Assembly (NCBI GenBank): GCA_025890175.1
Contig: JANPYM010000012.1
Span: 1,307,892 to 1,371,891 of the forward strand
DNA length: 64,000 nt
Source: Ciborinia camelliae
Taxonomy: Eukaryota > Ascomycota > Leotiomycetes > Helotiales > Sclerotiniaceae
Direction: 5' to 3'
Part shown: in pieces, positions 11,113-23,454 of the stretch
How the letters are laid out: each line of letters opens with the position of its first letter
Numbering within the stretch: position 1 is the stretch's first letter
Notes under the pieces: model-generated
The model's input: only the letters and a program-made list of their open reading frames with translations
Told to the model about the DNA's origin: nothing
Database searches by the model: none
Position numbers and translations under genes: made by a program

Positions 11113-11651
11113 TGTAAAAGGAGCCGCATTAACCGCTAACAAATTTAGAAGGTTTTCTTGATGAGCCAGACCATTGAGAAAACGATTCAAGAACAGTACC
11201 GACGATGTGATAATTTTCTCTTGTGCTCAAAGTGATTATATTTTATTCGGGAAGTAGTATCGTTTGGCAGAGTTATTGATGGATTGATTCGTAGGCAGCA
11301 TAGAGGAAATGAAATGGAAGCTTAACGCGCAGAATACCGAACAGGCACACGGAAAAACGCCAGGTCACATGTCGATAGTGATAACGAAATGGTATTACAT
11401 AATCATGCGTTCGCCAATATCGGTTATGCCAGCTGTATATCTGTCACTTCATCTTTTGAATATCGAAGGCGCCAAAGATTCTCACTCAGCTCAGAGAGGG
11501 AGCTCACCGAACGATTAGTATCTTTGCTCCACGGGACCTCACCGGGGACAGTCCGTCTCGGTGAACAAGTGTTACCCACGCATTTCATCAAAGGCAGTTC
11601 AGTCCAGTTCAGTTCAGCAAAAAAAAAAAAAAATTGATTTTTGGTTAAAGT
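11113..11651. other. Upstream region of NBS1
   Basis: Contains an A-run at 11621-11633 and no supported gene. It should hold the NBS1 promoter on the minus strand. Confidence 0.5.
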
Positions 11652-12363
11652 TCAAGTTACCATCCATTTCCCCAAACTACTGATTCAACCTCTCGTGACC
11701 TCTTTTAAATTTAGAGAGTCTCACTTCGTCGTGACGAAAGTAATTGGAGGAGCATAGTTGCTACTACAAAAGGCCTTCAAAAATTCCAGGCCTTTTTTGG
11801 TTTCTTCCGAGACCATTATGTTGACGGGATGCACGTACAAAATACAGGCATAGGTAACGGAGTCTTTTGTGGTTTAAACCAATCTCGCAATCTCACGCAA
11901 GATATCAACGTTAGAAATGGTCGGATCATCAAGTCCTGGGGTGTCGACAAATAAGTAGGAATTTCCTTTGATAGCCGTTTTTTCAATTTGGTACTCTTTT
12001 GTAACTACAGCTTGTCAGTTATGGAAGCGAGTATAGTAAAAAGGACTTCAGTTTTTGAATCAATGCCATCCTTTGAATGGCCCGTCGATCCGGTGAGAGA
12101 TTCAAAGAGGCTAGACTTTCCAGATCGCAGAAGTCCAAGTAAAATGATCATTTTTGTGCCAGTGCTAATGACATATAAGCCGATATGAGGAAAGAAGTGA
12201 CATTTTTTTAGAGTTGAAATACCTTTTGAGATCCCGGCGGAGAGGTTTTTCAGTCATCCGTTTGATGGCTGCATTACTCTCCACAGATTCAGTCTCCTCG
12301 AGAAGATTGTCTGATAGTTTTTGCTCCTGCAGTTCGAGTCGTAGTTGCTGAACTAAATAAGGT
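11652..12363 (-). pseudogene. Decayed P-loop GTPase (MMR_HSR1/AIG1-like G domain)
   Basis: On the minus strand a coiled-coil-like stretch (about 12345-12235) leads through a plausible intron into MIILLGLLRSGKSSLFESL, a clear G1/P-loop (GxxxxGKS). Further on comes NSYLFVDTPGLDD, the G3 motif, then ILYVHPVN and PPITFVTTK, the G4 region. The frame is broken by TAA at 11874-11876, TGA at 11721-11723 exactly where related proteins have TTKW, TGA at 11685-11687 and TGA at 11652-11654. The donor of the intron between G1 and G3 (near 12045) has no GT in the phase the flanking exons need. Each stop is one C-to-T or G-to-A step from CAA, TGG or CGA. This is a relic rather than an expressed gene, and I infer RIP or similar decay. 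Confidence 0.65.
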
Positions 12364-13393
12364 TTAAAAGAATTATAGTGTCAAGTTGTAAATAGTTATA
12401 AGAAACAAGCTAGCCATTAAAGATAAATCTCAACACAGAGATATCTGTAGACTTTCAACCTGTTTTATAGATAAATTTAACCACTGCCTTGCGAATATAC
12501 CTACCAAATTAAACAATGTTCCCAACATTGAATATTTCCAGAGTTTCATTTAGCCTTGCGTAGAAACCAACAAAAGTGCCTTGCATTGAACATGATACAA
12601 AAATGCATTTAGCCATGTAGGGAAGTAGATAAAGGGCTACTTGAAACTTGAAAGATAAGCTGAAGGCATAGATAACCAAATCTTGAATATCATTCTCCCT
12701 CGATTCTCGAATAGAAGCGAACAAAAGTGCACATTATTTCATCATTCGATATGGAACCACCATTGACCTGGGGGCTGTGCTCGAACAGATCGAGTAGGGT
12801 GGCATCATAGGGCAAGCTACAGCAGTAGTGCAACGTATCAGGCTTTTTGGCCATTTATTGTAGTGATGTGATGATGTTACACTATCAAACACTCCCCTGT
12901 TCTCCCTGTCTCCCTGGCGGCCCTAGTGAATGTCGAGTGAGATATTTCGTAGGTGATCATGGATTAATGCTTTCGCCTTTTCCCTGGAAATTGAGGGGTA
13001 ATTGAGTTTGAAACCCGGTCAAACTCCACGCGTAATTAAATGCAAGTCAGCCAGCGTTTAAATCGATATCTCTCAGCCAGAGATCTATTTCACTCGGACC
13101 AAACGATGGATGCAAAGCAAATCCAATTGGCGCTGGAGCAAAGGCAGCCGGGGCCCATATAGGACTTAAATTTGGTAAGAAAATATCGATGAAACACCGA
13201 TACATATATTAATCAATCAGATCACTAATCGATCAATGCGAAAGCCTGTTACGAACCCAGAGAATTTTCAAGAATATATGCTAACAGGAGGCAGTATTCG
13301 TTAAGGACAGGCTGGGCGAGGTAGTAGGGACCTGGAGGTGCTTTATTTTGCCAGTGGTGTCAAAGACCGGTTACGCCTCAGTCAACTCTGATG
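12364..13393. other. Non-coding spacer, probably degenerate
   Basis: No supported gene. The short open frame on the minus strand at 12509-12724 shows no domain and may be part of the relic. Otherwise AT-rich. Confidence 0.45.
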
Positions 13394-14066
13394 ATTCCTC
13401 TAATCAGGCCGAGGTCAGCTTTCAGGAGCCAAAACAGGGCGCTTTTCTGATCCATACAGAGGAGGGGCGTTGGATGGGATGAAATATATTTTTTATATCA
13501 AATACTGTTATTCCTATAATCAGGCCAGCTTTGCAAGGGTCGAGCCAGGCCGTTTCTATGACCTATACAGAGGAAAGACGTAGAAAGAGAGTAAAGGTAT
13601 CCTGGACAGGGTCAATAATGCGCTATGCGAGAATGGTCGCGAGATACTCTGTCTCCGGCACACCTCAATTAGGTGCCTTGCTAGTGAAAAGAGGTATGGA
13701 GAAATGGCGCATTTTGCTCGCATCTTGTGCGAGCGTGTGGAGAGATTGGAGAAATAATTTGAAGAACAATTCGATGGCCATATGCGGCGACAGTCAAACC
13801 TCGATTTTTCGCTAACCTTCTGTTGGCTTGGTTATGCAGAAGAAGCACAAGCAGAATTGTGGAATGCCGGAAGAGCTTTTGAGAAATCGGTAAGGCTACG
13901 GAATGAGCGTGTTTTCTTTGATACATGGGATCCGACAAAAGCAGCTGCATTGAGAAGCTTGGAGTCGGTCTCTATAAGACTAGGAGATGTGTCGAACACG
14001 AGCAAGTTCAAGGGTCAGTCGGATTCGATGTACTCCGCTTTGGAAAGAAAAGTCGAGGAGGAATAG
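13394..14066 (+). pseudogene. TPR-like repeat protein relic
   Basis: One frame from about 13500 to 14066 reads like tetratricopeptide helices: CLASEKRYGEMAHFARILCE, then FCWLGYAEEAQAELWNAGRAF and the helical stretch EKSVRLRNERVF. It ends in SALERKVEEE. Two stops interrupt it, TAG at 13581-13583 and TAA at 13755-13757, both one C-to-T step from a Gln codon. The segment before it is an imperfect direct repeat. ATTCCTCTAATCAGGCC at 13394 recurs as ATTCCTATAATCAGGCC at 13510, and CATACAGAGGAGGGGCG at 13453 recurs as TATACAGAGGAAAGACG at 13564. This resembles the C-terminal repeats of fungal NLR-like proteins, but no NACHT or NB-ARC domain is visible. Confidence 0.45.
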
Positions 14067-14887
14067 GCAAGGAATTCTTGATTGAAGTTGTTATTGGCAT
14101 GCTCTTCCAGGTTAAACGCTATGCAATAATTAATACTTGGAGTAAAATTACGTATTAATCGCTCTACACTTTGCCGTTGCTTTTTTTCTTCAAAATGTGG
14201 TCCATTCTTTTGAGGTAGTCGTTTCTGAATGCTACCTAGGTACCAGAGCAGGGGAGCCACTCCGTATTAGCACTAGTTGAGCGCTGACTTAGCAGAGCTC
14301 CCTACTTCCAAGGTTCAAGTAACTAGGTAGTTTTCTCAGTTGAAACAATGACAGTCCCTTCTAATGCTATTGCTTCCCGTCATTCTCTACGTGAGATCAT
14401 TCCTTCAATAAATTCTTCAAATACAAAAATTGTATATCTAAATTTACAGTAATAATTAATGTCATCAGGTACCTTTTGATTTTGAATAGCAACGACTTCC
14501 TATTCAGTGTTGTGGTATCACAACAATTATCCCTCGGTGCGGAGATAATGATTGATTAGCTAAGATCTCGAATAGGCAATCCGCAATGTTACAGCACATA
14601 TTGCACATGACATTCTCATGTCAGCCTTGTTGCTGGCTTCAACGTTGATCTTGAACGTCACATTTGGTTTGCGATAACAGAACTATAGTATAACAGCTGG
14701 GCGACAGCCGTGAGAGCGGGAAATTGAGTGAAATTGAGTTTCTTTTCGATTGAGCTACTTCGACTCTCACTCTTCTATTTCATCTTCGACATTCTTGAAT
14801 GTTGGTTGAACACGAGAATTGAGGAATAGCCCCTCTTTCTTCACCTGAGTCGCAAGGTTTTTGCTTTGCAGTCCGGAGCGGCCGGAA
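14067..14887. other. Upstream region of the HET-domain gene
   Basis: AT-rich spacer with no supported gene. A CTTTGCAG sequence lies shortly before the HET start codon, so a short upstream exon cannot be excluded. Confidence 0.45.
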
Positions 14888-17179
14888 ATGAGTAGCAAGA
14901 ACAATACTTCGGGTTGTGGAGACGAATATGATAGCCGTGGGTTTGTCGCAAAAAGATTCGGTGCTAACGACGAGGATCTGGAACGCTGGTTCGAAGAGTA
15001 CAAATCAATAGATGCCGAAAAACTTGAAACAAGTCATAATGTCATCGAAGCTGTGAGCTCGGATGAGCTCGATGAGGACTTCGTAGAGAGACAAATACAG
15101 GAATCACAGCCAAGTCATGTCATCAGAGGGATCTGTACTAAATGTCAAAATCTTTTTGATAACTGGCCGACATTGGATAATTCATCGACCGTAGAAAATT
15201 ACTCAGTTCCTTGTCAAGAAAGATGGGCTTGGAAACACACTGTCTCGCAACGATCATCTAGCACGTTCGAGCTAGAAGCATCGATGCGGGCTGGGTGCAG
15301 ATTCTGTGCATTTTTACTTCAGTCTCTCAAAGACGATGAACTGCTTGAGACTTTTCGTAAAATTGAAGTACGCTTGATCCATCTCCACGATGATTCAACG
15401 TCTTCTTTATCTATTCAGAATTTCGGCATGGCTGCAGGGCAAACCCTGTGGCTGAATCTACCAGGCAAGATTTGCAAGAAGTGGAATCGTGGAATCGCTA
15501 AGATTCAGAAATCCGGCACATATTTCCTTTTAGATTCAGATTCAGATTCAGGTGCGTCAACTTATTACCTACCTAGTAGATAGTAGGTAGGTCTTGTGAT
15601 TCAAACTTACTAATATAATTAAGCCGATTTTCATGACGAACTCCCCGATCCCGATGTATTGAACACGGCAAGTTCTTGGTTATCCAATTGCACCGAAAAT
15701 CATGTAGCTTGTGAAAATAACAACTATGGCACGTTACCTACTAGATTGATATTAGTCGCCGAAGAATCACCGAGATTGGTGTTGATGGCTGAATACACAG
15801 ACAGACCGCGATATGCGACTCTCTCTCACTGCTGGGGTTCTCAAAAACCCATTGAGCTTACCTCTGAAAACCTGGGTTCATTGATGAAAGAGATACCATT
15901 CGAAACCCTTCCAGCCACTTTTAAGGATGCAGTAGAGATTGCACGAAGACTTGGCCTTCATTTCATATGGATTGACTCTTTGTGCATAATACAGAATGAT
16001 GCTGATGATTGGCAAAAAGAGTCTGCTTTGATGAGCTCAGTCTATGGAGGTTCTGCCATCAACATAGCTGCATATTCAGCTCGCGATAGTAGCCAAGGCT
16101 GTTTGCTTAAGTCTCCGAACTTGAGTGGAGGACTTCGAGCACGAATCACTGAAGGGGGACGACAAAGAGTGATAACATTTCGAAATAGTGACGAGTACAG
16201 ACTATTCACCTCTAGATCGCATTTGGGAACCAGAGCATGGGCATTTCAAGAGAGAATACTACCCCCCCGAACCGTTTACTTCGGTGATCGCGGTGCTTTT
16301 TGGGAATGTGGAACCACGATTACGTCTGAGTTTTTGCTTGACATGTGGGTGGAAGAGGATTTATATTCTCTAGTGTGCCGCAAAGACAATCTCCCAAGAC
16401 GATGGAATTGGCAGAATATAGTCAGAGATTATTCGGGAGCTAATCTATCTTTCGGGAAAGACAAGTTACCAGGACTTTCTGGCATTGCAAAGTCGGTACA
16501 CGACGAGATAGGCGATCAATATCTCGCCGGACTATGGAAAAAACAAATTGAGGGGCAGCTTTGTTGGTATCGGCTGCCGGTTCATAAAATTTGTATGCGC
16601 CCACCCTGGCGAGCGCCTACTTGGTCTTGGGCTTCAATTGACGGACCTGTGCATTGGTATTCCAGCGAGCAAAAAAAAACTAAATATGCCCATGTCGTGG
16701 ATGCTCATACAACACTATATGGCCACGATCCTTTTGGACAGGTTAGTGATGGGGTAATCCGTCTTGCTTGCTCTACCATTGCAATGGGCTACCTTGTCAC
16801 TGCGAAAGACAATGCTGTCATTACGCTACAAATAGGTGACACAAAGTTCGAGGTTTCAATCATACTAGATTGTCTCAACGAGATGTGCCTAGATTACAAT
16901 GAACCAATATATCTCGTACCTATCCTATCATACGAAAGCTGCGGTAAGAATATGATAGGGGGTATTGTGCTTCGAAATACGAAAACTGCAATAGGGGAGT
17001 ATTCTCGGATTGGATCGTTCTGGAATCTCCTATTTGAAAACAGTAGTGGCAGTACCTCTTGCAATCCTTTAATGCAAATATTGGAAGAGGTTGGTACAGC
17101 GACAGCCGAAGCAGCATGTTCTGAGATCATACCAGATGCCGATCCACCCGATCATCGCTACCTCATCAGTATTATATAA
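14888..17179 (+). CDS. HET-domain protein (heterokaryon incompatibility family)
   Basis: Two exons, 14888-15551 and 15624-17179, encode 739 aa. The frame is open further upstream but lacks an earlier ATG. The N-terminal part has CTKCQNLF and AGCRFCAFLL, a cysteine pattern common ahead of HET domains. The HET domain spans about residues 275-380: RYATLSHCWGS, then LPATFKDAVEIARRLGLHFI and WIDSLCIIQNDADDWQKES, then VYGGSAINIAAYS. A C-terminal region includes GTRAWAFQERILPPRTVYF and APTWSWASIDGPV, both typical of the family. HET proteins trigger cell death on fusion of incompatible hyphae, but the specific role here is unknown. The intron must use an AAG acceptor (15621-15623), because an in-frame TAA overlaps it and blocks every earlier acceptor. 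Confidence 0.9.
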
Positions 17180-18122
17180 GGAAAATATAATACGCGCATC
17201 AGAAATTCAAAAGTGATACGATTTTGTCTCCCACCCATCTGCGGAATACATCTCGTCCATTCATAATTCCTTACTTTGCCATTTCCGAACTATTTCGTTT
17301 CTACACCCGGCCATTCATTTTTCTCTCATCTTGTGGATTTACGAAAAACAATCTTTATAGGCTCTTCAACTTTCGATATTTGAGCATCGGAGAGCTCTCC
17401 TTTCGCTTGCTTCGCAATCTGGTGGCTACCCTCAATTTTTATATACATACATACCTAGGTACAACCTACGAATCCACCAATCAACCCCCACCTCACTCAA
17501 ATAATGCAGTTATCTATCAAACCAGGATACGATTTCCACGATTTGCAAAGAATTCGACGCCATTCATTTTCTGCATGGGCTTGAACTCGCAGTGGAAAGA
17601 TAGGATTTCGGTGGATGGCTGTTTAATTATTCGAGGCTGAGGAGTGCATGATGCATGATATTCTATTGGGTGATTTCAAGATTAGCGCGCGCGTGAATGT
17701 TGACTTTGAGTTGAGATACTTTTCTTTGATGTTCTCGTCGGAATCTGGGTACGATGGGACGGATGGAGTTATGTTATTTTATTATTCGGTTTCTTAGGAA
17801 GGAAGAAAGATAGGAAATCAAAAAACTATATAAAAAAATTATTATGAATTATGGAATGAACTACAATCATTATCTGTGTGTTTTCTTTTATATTTATTAT
17901 AATTAATTCTTTGATTTGTGGGTTTGAAGAAGCAGTTAAGCTTAAAAGACAGAAAACACCAGACTGAATCTATACGGTCTCAAATTCTTATCGTCTCGCG
18001 AGAAGAATACACCACTGCAGTAAGAAAAAAGAATCGTAAACACTTCCCCGACTACCGGTTATCTCATTATAATCTTTATGCCAAACATACATAAGACGTA
18101 AGCATCATCTTTCCACCCCAGA
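17180..18122. other. Intergenic between convergent genes
   Basis: About 940 bp between the HET gene and the F-box-like gene, AT-rich. The open frame at 17224-17640 has no ATG start or recognisable domain and I do not count it as a gene. Confidence 0.55.
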
Positions 18123-21100
18123 TCAACCACTTCGACGAGAGAAAGGGTTCCATCTCTTCGAAATCGACTTAGCCGAACCAGCACTCTGTCCCGTCTCACT
18201 CCTCACAGTCTGGGCTCCCGTACTCGAGAAAATTCTCTGGGGAGCAATCATAGGACTAATCATAGGACTACTCATAACCGAATCAATCGTCGAATGAGCC
18301 AAGGAAGCCGGTCGATGAATTTGGGGTGGAATTCTAATGATACTTTCGGTCGATGTAGAAGCGGATTGAAGAGCTCGAATGCTGCGGAGATATTTGGGAT
18401 CTTGTTCGTTGATGTTGTTAAGTGTGTTGGGTGATGTTTTTGCTACTGTTTTGGGTCCTGCTGGTGGAGAAGGGGTGCGGAGAAGGCTTCGGTCGATGGA
18501 GCGTTCGAGGGCCAATTCTCGGATGTTTTCAGTGGAAGCTGACTGAGAAGGACGAGAAGGACGAGAAGTACGAGATGGACGAGAAGGACGAGTTTCATTG
18601 CGACTTTTCGAGACTCCTGATTTAAATTCCCTCGAGGGCGTGTGAACAAGACTCCTGTCATTATCGCTTTCAAAAACTTCTGGTTCGGAAGCCTGTGGTG
18701 GAGTTGGGAGTAATGAGTGCATGCTAGAGCTCTCAAAGCTTTCTGCTGTAGCCTTTTCTATATGCGAACGAATGCGATTAACGTGGATATTACTGGTGGC
18801 TTTAAGTGTGCCTGGTCTGATTGCTGGGGTTGGAGAATGGGGGTCATCACGAGTAAGGTTTCTAGGGCTCTCGGGAATATCCGGCATTTGTCTTTCATTA
18901 AATTGTGATTTTCTTTTGCTTAACGGGTTTGGGGTCTTCGGTAAAGGCTTTTCTTTCTCCTTGGGAATCGTTTGACGACTACTCGCTGTGGATAAAGGAT
19001 CTTCGCATCGATTTGCTTTTTGGCTGGACCATTTATTATTCGTTGCTTGTTGTATCATATTCTTCATTGCAGGGTTCGATGTTCGTTGTCCTTCTTGACT
19101 AACACATTCGGCTTCGCCTTCACATTTTGGTTGACAGTAGAAATGACCAGGAGTAAAATCTCTGGAATTTCGTGGATTCGGCTTTTTAGGATGTCGTTTC
19201 AAATTATTACGATCTTCAGCTGCCATCACTTCATGAGTCACCGTAGCGACCATAGTAGGCGTAGCGTTTGAATCTGGTACAAGTTCCACAGGGTCAGCAG
19301 AGGGCCGAGGCGAATTAATTGGTGGTAAAAGATCTTGATATAATTTAACGTGATCACCAACTGTCGTAACAGAGAGCGAAGTTTCTGGCCTCATTGGACT
19401 ATCGCCGTTATCCTCAGGGCGTTCAGAAGAATCAATAGATTGCTCGTCCTGCCACTGAGTATTGAGGCTCTCTCGGTAATTAGGGAGTTCTGGTGACATT
19501 GGAGCCATGGAAGCCGCGTATAGATTTGGTGCGTGTCTTGGCCCCGGATATAGTTGAGGGAGCGGCGGCCAGGCGGATTGATTTGGGATAATATAGTGGT
19601 GGAAATCTTCAGCTTGACTGAACATAGCTTTAAGTAAAGTCTTGGTATAATCTAGAGGAAATCCGGCCATTCTGACTGACTTGACAGTGCCACGAAGGTT
19701 TATTATCGCATCACAAAACTGTATAGCTTCTTTCGGACAATATTCTGGTATATTTATTAGCAGTGAGCGAAATGAACATTTGGCTCATGGGCAAATGGTA
19801 GACCTACCGAAAATATCATCTGCTTTCCAAGTGGGATCATTTTCATCAACTCGCCGATTGCCATTGAAGCGTCGACATAATACAACGAGTTGAGCCATTT
19901 TGCCACGCCGATCCATCAAGCCATCAACAACAGGATGGAGAAGATTTTCCATTTTCTCCATATTGTAACCAAATTGTCTAGCAAACTTGAGCGCGTTGCC
20001 ACCAAATCTAGTAAGATCAACTTCGATTGTAAGGTGTTGGATCCTATCCAGGAATTTGGGCAGCCAAACACTCGAAAGTGGAGTGAAAACGGAGTTACAA
20101 AATGGTGTTAAAGTAACATGAAATTGATACTCGGTCCAGAAGTAGGTCATCAAGTCATTTCTCATTAGACTGAAAGATGCTAATCCACCTGCAACGGGCT
20201 CAAGAATATCCCACGGTGAAGTAAAATAATAGCCATGATAGCAATTCTTTGTAGCAAAATAGGGCGATAGGCATACCGTGATATCTTTCCTGTTAGGTAA
20301 ACAGTAAGAGTATATCTTACGACGAATTTTGATTTGAAGGTTGAATAATGGCGAGGAATTGTGGTCCAGCCGTGGTGGAAGAGAATGCTCAAAAAGCTCA
20401 TTCGAATCACTAGGCATGCCATCGTGAGCCATAAGATCCCAAGTTCTATTGAAAGGGGGATCCCAAGGGAGGGTAGTCTCTTTGACAGTAGTCGCGTCAT
20501 ATTGTCGTTGAGATAATGAAGTTTCCCTACCGGCACCTAATGTTAAACGCTGTAAGGCTGCAACTTGAGATGATTTTCGGCTTTTTGTAGACGAGGTACG
20601 AGATCCAGAGAGCCAACTCGAGTGATTCGATGTGTTTGAATTTGATGGAGGCTGAATTGTTAATAAAACATCATTTTGTAGAGAGTTAACTTGGGCACCT
20701 TCGGGAATTTGAAATGAAACTATTGATGATCGTTTCGTAGGTGGAGTTGATCGTTCGGACTTGGAGGTTATTTGATTAATCGTCGAAGCTAGACGCGCCC
20801 CTGAAGAATATCTACCAGATGTAGAGGATGCCCGAGCTGGCAGCGATACATCTTTTCCTGGTGATGGAAGTTCCTGTATGGACTGAATGGAAGATCGATT
20901 ATTAGGAGTTATTGACTTAGGGCGAAGTTTCTTAGAAAAGCGCGAGCTAGCTGAAGATATCGTCTGTGTGGGAAGAAACTGATAATCTACATGTGCTGGT
21001 AGATCCTCAAGTGCTTGGATAGAATGTTTATTGTCGGTATAGAAAGAAGCAGAAATTGATTTTCCAAGTCTGCTGGCAGTAGAAGCTGCGCGAGTTGGAA

Positions 21101-21566
21101 GTGTTTTCTTTGGAGATGGAATATCTTGCATAGATTGCACAGATGCTCGGTTTTCAGGAGAAAACGAGGTGGATTTCAGAATTCTGCTGGTCTTTGATGG
21201 TACATGGCTTAAAGACAATTCATCATTCTGCGAAGATGAATCATCTGTAGATTCGGTGACAAAACGACTGTTTATGGATAGAGAGTCGGACTTCTTGAAT
21301 CTGCTGGATGTGGATGATGCACGGGTTGGTAGTAGCTGACCTTTGTTCAGAAATAGATTATCTTGAGCTAACTCAACAGAACCAGAACTGATCTGAGATG
21401 TAGTTGGGGAGTCGGATGTTCTTGAGAGAGGTGACAAAGATCTTTTGATTGACCCTACAATAGACCTGCGCAAGGATACTGTTATCATTAGCTAAAATCC
21501 AGTAGTAGATTAAAAGAAGAGCTTACACCTCTTGCTTCCAGAGCCCATATTGTTTGTGGAGTCCAT
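18123..21566 (-). CDS. Large F-box-like protein with internal repeats, about 1110 aa
   Basis: Two long open frames on this strand are exons of one gene. The exon ending at 19808 has a GTAGGT donor, the next starts at 19744 after CAG, and the frame continues as DDIFEYCPKEAIQFCDAIIN. A short first exon (21566-21527, MDSTNNMGSGSKR) also splices in frame. If it is not used, translation would start at 21488. Residues about 15-300 hold a degenerate repeat with RASSTSSRF-like cores and NRSSIQSIQELPSPG-like cores. A folded region at about 380-600 contains LFNLQIKIRRKIYSYCLPNR, like the F-box/2EXR segment of fungal proteins. The C-terminal half is disordered and ends KRWNPFSRRSG. A role in substrate recognition for ubiquitination is possible but unproven. 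Confidence 0.75.
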
Positions 21567-22741
21567 GATTTCCAACGGCTTCAAAGCCAATACTGTTCAA
21601 ATAAATTGTTGAGATAAAGTGGATGAAACCAGAGATGATCGGTTATTTTGATTAATGTGAATGGAAAATTTCTTATCCAGTAATATTGACAAGGCTGTGG
21701 AATCATGATTAGTAGGTAGTGAAGGGGAGATGATGAAACTTGACTCTGTTTGTCGGGAGTGAAGTTTGTATTCAATCCAGTCTTATTAATACCAACTCCC
21801 CTTATCCATAAAACCAGCATATGCTTCAAAATCTACCAACCTATCGATACTCTTCAGATATCATTTTGTCATAACAAAGATGGAGGAATTCCAAAGGACT
21901 CATGCTCTTGTGAAGAGATGATGGAATTGTCATTTCGGTTTCATTCACAGAAAGAAACCTTAGAAGAAAGGAAATCCATAATGAGTCCATGGGGATGAAT
22001 CAGGAACTTTCAAGCATTTCATTTCATAATCTCTTGAATATGATTCCTCAGTAACAGGAGTCCTTACCAACTATTGCTCAAAATATCGTCTATAACAGAA
22101 ATGCACCATGTTTTCTCAACTATAAAACGCTGAGATGCACTTGTTGGCGCAACTTCCCACTTTTCTTGAGACCAAGTGCTCTTGGTAGACATTGGGTGAA
22201 GCCATTTGATGCTATTTGCTGCCAATGAGTAAATACTGCCATGAAATCAGGTTCAAGGCATGAATAGTGATGGTTTTCATATATCTCCTACTGGCCAGGC
22301 ATGTGTGGCATAAAGGTCGTCGGCCTTGAAGCCAGTGGCTCTGTGCCGATAAGTACAAGCCGAAAGATTCATAATGAGAGAACAGAAACGAAACAATCTC
22401 CGAAAAGCATCCAATATCAAATATTAGATTCATATTGGTTGATGTTGTTGTTGTTGTTTGACATCTTTCGTGAAGCTTGTAAATGGTGAAGTCGTGATGT
22501 CACTCGTCACTCGAGGTTCAGAAGAGAGTAAGGTGAATGTCGGAACAAAGTTCTTCCGAACCCCGCCTTCGTCATCCTAATAATCCATTTTTGAAAATCA
22601 TTTCTTCTCTTCGCACAAAAGAAAACGACGATTTTCACCACAATTTCTGCACATATTATTACGATTTGGTATTAAATTTATCGCATATTTGAACTTGAAG
22701 AGTAAAGTTTCATTCTCAAACATTCTAATAAGACCGCCAAA
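21567..22741. other. Divergent intergenic region
   Basis: 1.2 kb between the divergent F-box-like and PBDC1 genes. Both promoters should lie here. No coding region or repeat stands out. Confidence 0.5.
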
Positions 22742-23454
22742 ATGAGTGCGCCACCAGCCAAGTTCGATGCTGAGAAGGCAGACAATTTTGAAGATGTAAG
22801 TTAACCTTCATCGCATCCGAGCATATCAGCCCTTCTGCACACATTTCACTATCCAGCAAGCTGACATTTCTTTAGATTGAAAAGCAATTCGCAGTCAAAG
22901 GTTCGCACAGCTCCAAAGCCTCTTATCTATTACCCCGCCATTGACCCCGCATTTAGCTGTTCAACATATGTCTACATATTGGGCAATCCTCGAGAAAGTC
23001 CGCGGATCCTCCCTACGACTTACAAAGATTGATAACGAAATATATGAGCATTTGATGAAGGATTTCCCAGATTTCGATGTGGCTGCTACAATTAATGAGG
23101 ACGAAATGAAGAGCAAGACTGGAAAGGAGAGATGGAGAAACTTCATGATGACATATGAGAAGAAAGTTGATGATTATAATTTTGGAACCATGCTGAGATC
23201 GAACCCAAAATTTGAATATGGACAGGATGAGACCATCTTTGGTATGTTTTTGTGAAGGCGATAGTTCTGGAAATAACGGGGCTAACCTTTGCCATGAATA
23301 GTCCCTAGAATGCAGTTTTATGCTATCGAGATTGCAAGGTTCGTTTTCTATTCCCTCATATGGAAATACCCCCTAACAATTCGATAGAAATCGCAAAGGA
23401 TTGAACGATTGGATTTACGAAAAGGAGCACCCAGAGGCCGAGAAGACTGTTTGA
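22742..23454 (+). CDS. PBDC1/YPL225W family protein (eEF1A biogenesis chaperone family)
   Basis: Five exons (22742-22795, 22876-22900, 22957-23241, 23302-23338, 23388-23454) join to 155 aa. Exon 2 is only 25 nt. The joined protein begins MSAPPAKFDAEKADNFEDIE and contains AVQHMSTYWAILEKVRGSSL, RLTKIDNEIYEHLMKDFPDF, KERWRNFMMTYEKKVDDYNF and FYAIEIARNRKGLNDWIYEK. This is the pattern of the whole PBDC1 family (yeast YPL225W), and the length matches. The yeast protein is reported to be a dedicated chaperone for newly made eEF1A (Chp1). All splice sites are canonical GT-AG. Confidence 0.93.

Noticed and set aside
11309..11637. Two plus-strand ORFs near the NBS1 start
   Set aside because: No domain, no splice logic, and they end in an A-run.
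17224..17640. ORF of 138 codons after the HET gene
   Set aside because: No ATG at the frame start, AT-rich, no recognisable family.
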